Source: Oscillospiraceae bacterium
Lineage (GTDB): Bacteria > Bacillota > Clostridia > Oscillospirales > Oscillospiraceae
NCBI GenBank assembly: GCA_028708585.1
Contig: JAQVYO010000071.1
Span: forward strand, 1 to 7,382
Length of the DNA: 7,382 bases
Direction of reading: 5' to 3'
In this document: one piece after another, positions 1 through 5,081 of the stretch
How positions within the stretch are numbered: the stretch's first letter is position 1
How the letters are laid out: each line of letters begins with the position of its first letter
Position numbers and translations under genes: made by a program
Notes under the pieces: model-generated
The model's input: the letters and a program-made list of their open reading frames with translations, nothing else
Database searches by the model: none
What the model was told of the DNA's origin: nothing

Positions 1-6
1 TCTCAT
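1..6 (-). CDS. Possible start of a further operon gene, cut by the left edge
   Basis: Immediately after the stop codon of the S26 peptidase gene, the minus strand reads AAAAGGTGCTGGACTATGAGA. An AAGGTG ribosome binding site therefore sits 7 nt before an ATG at positions 6-4. This is good initiation context and would extend the operon beyond the window with only about 19 bp between genes. Only two codons (Met-Arg) are visible, so neither the frame nor the product can be judged. The call rests only on the Shine-Dalgarno spacing and the tight packing of the neighbouring genes. Confidence 0.4.
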
Positions 7-25
7 AGTCCAGCACCTTTTCGTA

Positions 26-508
26 TTACAGATAGGCACGACAAAAGCTTCGGATTTTGATATGAATCCGAATCAAAAAAAGATGCATAGGAGTAAGCCA
101 ATGCCAGAAACGGGATAAAATCCGCCATTGAAAGCTTTTCGTTGAGATAGTTTTACCGTTCCGGCAAACGTCTTTAACAACCGCGGCAACTTGGCCGGTG
201 GTGTAAGGCCCTTCCTTCCGTTTCTGTGCATCTCCTAAGATATAAAACGAGTCCTTTTTGATTGCAACAATGCGGTGCAATATAAATTGGTGATTCTGCC
301 TGACGACCAAAACGATATCAAACCTCCGGGGATGATAGCATTCGGCGCTTTCTAAAATAACGCTGTCCTTCCCGCCTCGCAGAAACGGATACATACTGCC
401 CCCAGTTACAGTAATCTTCACGTCTTTATCCATGTCCAGAAGTTTCTTTAAAACCGGATAAATGACTGCTATTTTTGTTTCTAAAATCGGCGCTATATAT
501 TCAGCCAT
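26..508 (-). CDS. S24/S26-type serine peptidase (SipW/Sec11-like signal peptidase fold), RiPP-cluster member
   Basis: This 160-residue protein carries the S26 peptidase signatures in order. The nucleophile box TVTGGSMYPFLRGG has Ser38, FDIVLVV (about 63-69) follows, then ILHRIVAIKK with His78, then YILGDAQ with Asp93. A His where bacterial signal peptidase I has its general-base Lys is the pattern of the SipW/ER-type subgroup, so a Ser-His enzyme is inferred. No convincing N-terminal membrane anchor is seen; the C-terminal stretch 126-150 is hydrophobic and basic and may touch the membrane. The protein could remove the leader of the nearby peptide, but that is inference. The ATG at 508 is chosen over a longer reading frame because it has a GGAG 11 nt upstream and the longer frame would run deep into the upstream gene. 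It overlaps the kinase-like gene by 16 bp, suggesting translational coupling. Confidence 0.8.
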   Translation of the reverse strand: MAEYIAPILETKIAVIYPVLKKLLDMDKDVKITVTGGSMYPFLRGGKDSVILESAECYHPRRFDIVLVVRQNHQFILHRIVAIKKDSFYILGDAQKRKEGPYTTGQVAAVVKDVCRNGKTISTKSFQWRILSRFWHWLTPMHLFLIRIHIKIRSFCRAYL

Positions 509-1338
509 TGACTTACTAGCTCCACAGCTTGATGATCCGGCCGGCACTTTAAAAGCAGCACCGGCACCTTCTTGATAATTGATCCCGCAATATCCATTGC
601 TCTGCCCAGCAAATCTACAAGTCCGAAAGGCAGATAACACCGCGGTAGGAAAGATTGCACAGCCCTGTCCGGCGGCAGTAATTCCACAGAATTATGCTCT
701 GCCTGCTCAAGCATGACGCTTGCCTTCAGCGGAGCTCTTGCAGGTTGAAAATCGGGCCACGTACCGCTCCCTAATGTACCATAAACATAAACCGCGCCGT
801 CTATGACACGCAAAGCGGGCCGGTCCCCATTCAACACGGCGGCGCCTTTATATCGTTTCCAAAGATTTGCCTGCGTGCTTTTTCCAACTCCGGAAGGAGC
901 GGAAAAGATAATCCCGGAGCCTTGATAATTGATCGCCGCAGCATGTGCGACAATTCCATGGTGAAACAAAATCGCCGTCCGAAAAAGCACCTCTCCCGCG
1001 CTGCCCTCAAATGGCAATTTTTGCGCAAAAGAAGAAGTAATCTGCACACTTTGAAACCATTGATCCCCATGGATAATGTGGGAGAGCCGATTTTTGGCAT
1101 CTTTTAAATAAATATCGTATTGATCCTTGCCCCTATAGAACGCAATCTCGCTGCATCCCACATTATCCGGAACGCTGATGCTTGCGTCAATCCCGCAGAA
1201 AACTTGAATCTTCTTTTTTTGTAAGTCAAATGCTTGTTTTACCCCCGTGCGGAATATGGTGTCCTCCGCGGGGGTAAAGGCGCCTTCCGCCTCTACGTCA
1301 AAAATCAGATTGCCAATCAAGTATTGGTACCTGCGCAT
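493..1338 (-). CDS. HPr kinase-like (HprK-related) P-loop protein
   Basis: This 281-residue protein resembles the C-terminal domain of HPr kinase/phosphorylase. The core runs GIVAHAAAINYQG (128-140), then a Walker A loop SAPSGVGKST (146-155), then LNGDRPAL (169-176), whose Asp172 sits where HPr kinases have their metal-binding acidic motif. The N-terminal 120 residues lack a recognisable domain, and no HPr target or carbon-catabolite gene is nearby. HprK-related proteins are known beside PqqD proteins in SynChlorMet cassettes (ScmC), in exosortase-linked 'HPr-rel' loci, and in the paeninodin lasso-peptide cluster, where the kinase phosphorylates the C-terminal Ser of the precursor. A role in phosphorylating or otherwise handling the adjacent peptide is therefore inferred. 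The start ATG is 8 bp after the precursor stop, with a GGGAG about 12 nt upstream lying inside the end of the precursor gene. The 3' end overlaps the peptidase gene. Confidence 0.82.
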   Translation of the reverse strand: MRRYQYLIGNLIFDVEAEGAFTPAEDTIFRTGVKQAFDLQKKKIQVFCGIDASISVPDNVGCSEIAFYRGKDQYDIYLKDAKNRLSHIIHGDQWFQSVQITSSFAQKLPFEGSAGEVLFRTAILFHHGIVAHAAAINYQGSGIIFSAPSGVGKSTQANLWKRYKGAAVLNGDRPALRVIDGAVYVYGTLGSGTWPDFQPARAPLKASVMLEQAEHNSVELLPPDRAVQSFLPRCYLPFGLVDLLGRAMDIAGSIIKKVPVLLLKCRPDHQAVELVSQWLNI

Positions 1339-1346
1339 TCTGCAGC

Positions 1347-1541
1347 TCAGCTCCCAGAGGAAGCCGCATTATTATAGGCCGCATTACATTGCGCGGTCCA
1401 TCCTGAAACATCCGCCCAAGTCTGATTGCAGGAATAATGAACGGTGCTTGTAAAGCCGGTTGGCCAGGAGCAAAGCGCCAACCTCTCTTCCGGCCTCAGC
1501 TGAATAAACTCAATGCGAGGCTTTTGATATGCTTTTTTCAT
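1347..1541 (-). CDS. Candidate RiPP precursor peptide, 64 aa, Cys/Trp-rich core
   Basis: The leader begins MKKAYQKPRIEFIQLRPEER and runs to Leu23. Its Tyr-x-x-Pro-x-Ile pattern resembles the YxxPxL element that PqqD-like domains bind in lasso and other RiPP leaders; paeninodin's precursor also starts MKK-x-Y-x-KP. The remainder (24-64) has Cys24, Cys38 and Cys52 exactly 14 residues apart, so it falls into three Cys-led units of 14, 14 and 13 residues. It also holds Trp26, Trp42 and Trp48, many Ser/Thr/Asn/Gly/Ala residues, and a C-terminal Ser. There is no transmembrane or Sec signal segment. The ATG at 1541 has AAGGGAG 9 nt upstream; a longer reading frame exists but has no such site. The start lies 32 nt inside the end of the radical SAM gene, so the two are probably translated in a coupled way. 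I do not recognise a named family, and the modification chemistry is unknown. Confidence 0.78.
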   Translation of the reverse strand: MKKAYQKPRIEFIQLRPEERLALCSWPTGFTSTVHYSCNQTWADVSGWTAQCNAAYNNAASSGS

Positions 1542-2634
1542 GATCGTGATCTCCCTTCCCAAATTTGTTTCCATATTGATACCTGGTTGCCGTCTGTTCT
1601 TTTGTCTTTGCAATCAAGCATAAATATTCGGAGGTCTCATTGAATTTTCCTGTTTCCAAATACAGTCTTGGGGGACACACGGGGCAAAAAACCCGCTTGT
1701 CACATGTTTTACATTTCACAGGGGCTGGAATCTCATTGATTTTTTCCCGGAGTAATCTCCATGCTTCCGGGAAGCCACAAGAAAGTGGATCCGTATAAGG
1801 AGCTACAAAGAGAGGACACGGCGTGAGCTTTCCTTCCCAGTTGATAAAAAACGCGCATCTGCCCGCCGTGCAGCTCATGGGCGGAAGGTTTTTGATCCAA
1901 TCCTTCCTTTTTTGAAAGTCAATCGGCGATCGGTCATATTCGTCCAGGGTATCTAAATTTATTTGGTACATTTCTTCCGGAGAGAGCCGTAGTTCCGCGC
2001 ATTTCTGAATGCCTTCTTCCCGGTTTCCATGAATCAATGTGTTGCTGAGAAACTCCAGATGATAGGATTCGGCAATGGATTTTATGGCTTTATAATCTTG
2101 TAAATTTGTTTTTACAATGGTGGTTTTAACTCGGACATTCACTCCATATTGCAAAAGCCGCTCCATACCGTCTATCGCCTTCTGAAATCCATCTTTCATT
2201 CCACACAAGTTAAAATATGTATGATCAGAAGCGCCATATAGAGTAATATCCACTGTTGAAGGCGGAATCTTAGAAATCCATTTTGCAAATTCTTCGGTAA
2301 TCAGCGTGCCATTGGTAAAAAGCGTAAGTCGAAATCCCATTCGGCAAAACGCATCATAGATTTCTTGAAAATCAGCCCTCAGCAGAGGTTCCCCCCCTGT
2401 TAAAAACGCCGTTAAAGTTCCCTGCCCTGCGGCTGCCTGTCCTAAATCAATCCATTGCCGGGCTGTCAACTCCTGTTCGCACGGCTTCGCGTCCGCACCT
2501 TTCTGCTTCACATAACACATCTTACAGCTTAAATTGCATCTGGCAGTCAGCTCAAACCCGCCGAAAATCGGGATTCCTTCTCTTGCGGCTTCCTTCTGCA
2601 ATTCACTGTGCAGCTGCTGTAAGCTTCTATTCAT
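1510..2634 (-). CDS. Radical SAM/SPASM peptide maturase
   Basis: This 374-residue protein has the radical SAM cluster motif CNLSCKMC (Cys33, Cys37, Cys40) in the context FELTARCNLSCKMCY, then the SAM-binding TGGEPLL (79-85) and LTLFTNGT (103-110). The C-terminus is a SPASM domain for two auxiliary 4Fe-4S clusters. It shows a C-x12-G-x4-C element (Cys255 to Cys273), Cys286, CKTCDKRVFCPVC (308-320; CX2CX5CX2C) and a final Cys339. Family members install thioether, C-C or related crosslinks in peptides (PqqE, AlbA, QhpD types). No N-terminal PqqD-like domain is fused, which fits the separate PqqD-like gene upstream. The start at 2634 is set by AGGAGA 6 nt before the ATG; a longer frame from 2730 would begin just after the riboswitch terminator and lacks a good site. 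The C-terminal tail is basic and His-rich where its DNA also encodes the start of the precursor. Confidence 0.93.
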   Translation of the reverse strand: MNRSLQQLHSELQKEAAREGIPIFGGFELTARCNLSCKMCYVKQKGADAKPCEQELTARQWIDLGQAAAGQGTLTAFLTGGEPLLRADFQEIYDAFCRMGFRLTLFTNGTLITEEFAKWISKIPPSTVDITLYGASDHTYFNLCGMKDGFQKAIDGMERLLQYGVNVRVKTTIVKTNLQDYKAIKSIAESYHLEFLSNTLIHGNREEGIQKCAELRLSPEEMYQINLDTLDEYDRSPIDFQKRKDWIKNLPPMSCTAGRCAFFINWEGKLTPCPLFVAPYTDPLSCGFPEAWRLLREKINEIPAPVKCKTCDKRVFCPVCPPRLYLETGKFNETSEYLCLIAKTKEQTATRYQYGNKFGKGDHDHEKSISKASH

Positions 2635-2640
2635 TTTAAG

Positions 2641-2646
2641 TCTCCT
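2641..2646 (-). promoter_or_regulatory. Ribosome binding site of the radical SAM gene
   Basis: AGGAGA on the minus strand lies 6 nt before the ATG at 2634. It decides that start over the upstream in-frame ATG at 2730, which would add 32 residues with no family resemblance. Confidence 0.85.
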
Positions 2647-2737
2647 ATGCATTCTGTTGAAGATGCAATTAGGCGCCAATTTAGAAAATAATACACCTTG
2701 CTCAAAACCCAGAACCATCCGGTATGGCATTTATGCA

Positions 2738-2771
2738 ATAAAAAAACCGCAGCAAATAAACTTGCAACGGT
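2738..2771 (-). terminator. Riboswitch expression platform: intrinsic terminator
   Basis: The minus strand folds as ACCG..GCAAG, loop TTTA, TTTGC..CGGT, followed directly by a T tract (2746-2741). The stem has one T-T mismatch and two G-U pairs. The 5' arm (ACCGTTGC, 2771-2764) is also the 3' end of the cyclic-di-GMP aptamer, so aptamer closure and terminator formation should compete. It sits about 100 nt before the radical SAM start and controls entry into the maturase-precursor-kinase-peptidase operon. Confidence 0.8.
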
Positions 2772-2852
2772 AACTGGCTGCCATATCCTCCGAAAGGACC
2801 CAGGCCCTATAGCTTTGCGACACAGATTTTCATCTGCTTTGCCTTTTTCGTC
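2766..2852 (-). promoter_or_regulatory. Cyclic di-GMP-I riboswitch aptamer (GEMM-I)
   Basis: The minus strand shows the conserved GEMM-I elements in order. These are AAGGCAAA (2845-2838), a hairpin CAGAT-GAAA-ATCTG with a GNRA tetraloop (2836-2823), CGCAAAGC (2819-2812), TATAGGGCCT (2811-2802), a variable hairpin TCCT-TTCGG-AGGA, then the tetraloop-receptor side ATATGGCAGCC (2786-2776) and the closing AGTTACCG. A short P1 can form between GACG (2852-2849) and CGTT (2769-2766). The position equivalent to Vc2 G20 reads as G, which favours cyclic di-GMP over the cGAMP-sensing G20A variants; this alignment was done by eye. The aptamer starts about 10 nt after the predicted transcription start and runs into the terminator. 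Confidence 0.92.
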
Positions 2853-2867
2853 TATAATTACATTTTA

Positions 2868-2897
2868 AGTATAATACCTTTTTCCCAGGATTGTCAA
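2868..2897 (-). promoter_or_regulatory. Promoter of the riboswitch-controlled operon
   Basis: The -35 box TTGACA (2897-2892) is a perfect match to consensus. An 18-bp spacer separates it from the -10 box TATACT (2873-2868). The start of transcription is expected near 2861, just ahead of the riboswitch. The promoter lies 18 bp beyond the stop codon of the PqqD-like gene, so the operon can be transcribed independently of that gene. Confidence 0.8.
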
Positions 2898-2915
2898 GAT
2901 TATGAAGAGGAAAAT

Positions 2916-3179
2916 CTATTCCAGGATATTACATTCTTCTAACTGAGCCATAAAACATTCAATATCCGCTTCAGCTGTTTCTCTGTCAATATCATATTCG
3001 TCCAACAGGAAAGCCAAAAGTTCCTCTTTGTTCTTATTTTCTTCTAAAAGCTTCCACAAAAACGCGCCCGAGTCTGAAAGCGTAAACATTCCATTGAAAT
3101 CAACAACTTTTTCACCCACCGGAACAACCAGCCAGGTTCCCACAATTTGCCGAAGCATAAAGCCTTGCTTAATCTTCAT
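2916..3179 (-). CDS. PqqD-like peptide chaperone (RiPP recognition element)
   Basis: This stand-alone PqqD-fold protein of 87 residues has the usual family length. The family pattern is clear: FMLRQIVGTWLVVPVG near the N-terminus forming the first strands, VVDFNGMFTLSDSGAFLWKL (the 'dfng..tLnevGafiW' signature), then a helical part with EELLAFLLDEYDIDRETAEA and a final helix ending DIECFMAQLEECNILE. PqqD-like proteins bind the leader of a precursor peptide and deliver it to the partner radical SAM enzyme. Here the partner is presumably the SPASM protein downstream and the cargo the 64-residue peptide. The ATG at 3179 is preferred over an in-frame TTG at 3185, because AAGGGTG (3193-3187) is well spaced for the ATG (9 nt from GGG) and too close to the TTG. 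No terminator separates it from the next promoter, so read-through into the riboswitch is possible. Confidence 0.9.
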   Translation of the reverse strand: MKIKQGFMLRQIVGTWLVVPVGEKVVDFNGMFTLSDSGAFLWKLLEENKNKEELLAFLLDEYDIDRETAEADIECFMAQLEECNILE

Positions 3180-3243
3180 TTCCAAACACCCTTTACGAAT
3201 AGAAATACAGAATGCATCAAATCCTTATTGTTCCAATAATAAG

Positions 3244-3273
3244 ATCATATAATAATTTATATTTATCTGTCAA
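3244..3273 (-). promoter_or_regulatory. Promoter of the PqqD-like gene
   Basis: TTGACA (3273-3268) is followed by an 18-bp spacer and TATGAT (3249-3244). This is the same spacing as the second promoter at 2897-2868. The predicted leader is about 58 nt. No riboswitch-like structure is evident between it and the start codon. Confidence 0.72.
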
Positions 3274-3332
3274 GCATCTGTACGACCATTCCTTCGTTTT
3301 TTGGTCTTCCTTTTGCTTTTGCCCGTATTTTC

Positions 3333-3361
3333 TTGAATTCGCTCCTCACATGCGTTACAAT
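3333..3361 (+). promoter_or_regulatory. Promoter of the BY-kinase gene
   Basis: TTGAAT (3333-3338), a 17-bp spacer and TACAAT (3356-3361) give a plausible sigma-A promoter with transcription starting near 3368. It diverges from the PqqD promoter, with about 60 bp between the two -35 boxes. The 251 bp between the two divergent genes hold only these promoters and leaders as far as I can see. Confidence 0.6.
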
Positions 3362-3430
3362 ATAAAATAGTCTATTTTTTGCTTTATCTTTTCAAACCAA
3401 TCCTCAGTAATGAAAGAGGTGAAAAACATT

Positions 3431-4957
3431 ATGGATTCCAAAGACGAAAAAGGTATCGGCCGCGAATTAAAGCCTGCTGATATTTTATATTTTTTTCTTC
3501 GCAGAAAATGGGGCATTTTAGCTCTCGTTGTTTTGTTTGCGCTGGGTACATATTTTTTTACGATAAACACTTATGTTCCGCTATATACCGCTACGGCATC
3601 CATGGTCGTCAATACAAAATCCCATCAGGCATACGAAGATTCCGATAGTCCTTCGTCTTCTGACATTTATTTGGCACAAAAGCTTGTCAGCACCTATACG
3701 CTGGTTCTGAAAAGCAACCGTGTAATGGAATATGTGGATCAAAAATTGAATCTAAAGATTCCAACCAGTGTTCTGCAGTCTTACATAAACCTTAACGCGG
3801 TAGAAAATACACAGGTATTGTATTTGAATGTGACATGCCCGGATCCAAACATGGCCGTTACCATCGCCAACGCTATTATTGAGGTCGCTCCGCGCGCAAT
3901 GATGGAAACTGTCGAAATCGGCTCCGTCAATGTGCTGGACGTGGCAACGCTTCCTCAAAAGCCCACCTCGGTTCATCCCATGAAAAACGTTGTTATCGCT
4001 GCTGCAATCGGCCTGCTGGTTGGGTGTGGACTGGCTCTTTTTTTGAGCCTGATTTTCGTAAAAGTCAAAGATGCAAACGACCTGGAGTCCTCTCTCTCAA
4101 TTCCCACGTTGGGTGAAATCGCACATGTAAAACGGGCAACCCGGAAAAGCGGCATGCTGCTGAACTCTCCCATGATGCCATCTTCCATTATTGAATCTTA
4201 TATGATGCTGGGCACCATTGTGCGTTATGCAACCAATAACAGTAATATGAAAAAATTAATGATTACCAGCACCTTGGAAAACGAGGGAAAAACCATTACC
4301 GCAATCAATTTGGCCATGGCGCTGGTGAGCAGTGGGAAAACGGTTCTTCTTGTCGACTGCGACCTGCGCAAACCCAGCATCTACCGGCTTTTAGGCATTC
4401 CGCAAAATGAAGTAAGAGATTTATATGAAACGCTGGACACACCAAATCCAGCCGAAGATCTCAAGCAAAGCATTTACCGGGCTTCCGCTCCGGTGGGCCT
4501 GTCCATCATCCCGTTTATCAGCCTGATTGATAAACGGAAAGATATCTTTGCAACACCTGCCTTTAACAATGCCATCAATATATTTGCCAGCCAGTATGAT
4601 TACGTCCTGTTTGACACGGCGCCTGCATATACCATCACAGACACGATTAATCTGGCGGGCTGCGTGGATGGTGTGATTTATATCGCACGCCAAGAATATG
4701 CGTCTCTGAAAATCATTTCCGAAACAGTAGAAAAGCTGACCAATGTTGGCGCTCGCATGGTTGGATGCGTCTTAAACGATATCAAATATCATAAACTTGG
4801 CTCAGGATACGCATATAAATACAAATATTATTACAGATACTACTACAAAAAGTATGCATATGACCACGATGCCGCATTATTGATGCCAAATAAATTCGCC
4901 TTGGAAGACACGGATGCAAGCGATGTCGGCGAACCGAGCATAGGAAGGAAGCAATGA
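3431..4957 (+). CDS. Fused polysaccharide co-polymerase / tyrosine autokinase (Wzz-BY-kinase)
   Basis: This 508-residue protein has a Wzz-type chain-length domain with two membrane segments (about 27-45 and 186-209). They flank an extracellular region of about 140 residues that ends in the usual proline-rich LPQKPTSVHP. A cytoplasmic BY-kinase domain follows, with Walker A STLENEGKT (280-288), Walker A' VLLVDCDLRKP (305-315) and Walker B YVLFDTAP (391-398). A C-terminal Tyr cluster (460-478) holds 11 tyrosines in 19 residues for autophosphorylation. Such proteins steer the assembly and export of exo- or capsular polysaccharide at the inner face of the membrane. In many Firmicutes the two domains are separate proteins; here they are fused. 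The start at 3431 has AGAGGTG 9 nt upstream; the in-frame ATG at 3410 has no such site. No glycosyltransferase, flippase or polymerase lies in the window, so the polymer is unknown. It is divergent from the peptide cluster. Confidence 0.93.
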   Translation: MDSKDEKGIGRELKPADILYFFLRRKWGILALVVLFALGTYFFTINTYVPLYTATASMVVNTKSHQAYEDSDSPSSSDIYLAQKLVSTYTLVLKSNRVMEYVDQKLNLKIPTSVLQSYINLNAVENTQVLYLNVTCPDPNMAVTIANAIIEVAPRAMMETVEIGSVNVLDVATLPQKPTSVHPMKNVVIAAAIGLLVGCGLALFLSLIFVKVKDANDLESSLSIPTLGEIAHVKRATRKSGMLLNSPMMPSSIIESYMMLGTIVRYATNNSNMKKLMITSTLENEGKTITAINLAMALVSSGKTVLLVDCDLRKPSIYRLLGIPQNEVRDLYETLDTPNPAEDLKQSIYRASAPVGLSIIPFISLIDKRKDIFATPAFNNAINIFASQYDYVLFDTAPAYTITDTINLAGCVDGVIYIARQEYASLKIISETVEKLTNVGARMVGCVLNDIKYHKLGSGYAYKYKYYYRYYYKKYAYDHDAALLMPNKFALEDTDASDVGEPSIGRKQ

Positions 4958-4971
4958 CAAGATCAATATCA

Positions 4972-5005
4972 AAAAGGGCTTTTACCGATTTGTAAAAGCC
5001 CTTTT
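4972..5005. terminator. Bidirectional intrinsic terminator between convergent genes
   Basis: A perfect 14-bp inverted repeat (4972-4985 and 4992-5005) with a 6-nt loop lies 14 bp after the BY-kinase stop. The arms are A-rich on the left and T-rich on the right, so either strand yields a hairpin with U residues: CTTTTCCC for the plus transcript and CTTTTTGAT for the minus transcript coming from the phosphoketolase gene. The rest of the 124-bp gap holds nothing else I can identify. Confidence 0.88.
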
Positions 5006-5081
5006 CCCGTATTCACCCTGTTTCCTTTGCAATCCAAATCCAGGCGGCAATGAGAAATAAGGCTCATTCAGCAATATTCAG

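Noticed and set aside
1347..1541. Lasso-peptide precursor assignment
   Set aside because: The leader resembles lasso leaders and an HPrK homolog is present, but no lasso cyclase or B2-type peptidase is visible, and the radical SAM/SPASM partner and spaced Cys residues point to another class.
2635..2730. N-terminal extension of the radical SAM protein from an ATG at 2730
   Set aside because: The 32 extra residues lack family resemblance, begin directly after the riboswitch terminator and have no good ribosome binding site. The ATG at 2634 has AGGAGA 6 nt upstream.
3410..3430. Earlier ATG at 3410 for the BY-kinase
   Set aside because: There is no Shine-Dalgarno site before it, whereas the ATG at 3431 has AGAGGTG at 9 nt.
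5049..5068. Small hairpin AATGAG/CTCATT downstream of the phosphoketolase stop
   Set aside because: It has only 6 bp and no T tract on either strand. The 14-bp hairpin at 4972-5005 is the better terminator.
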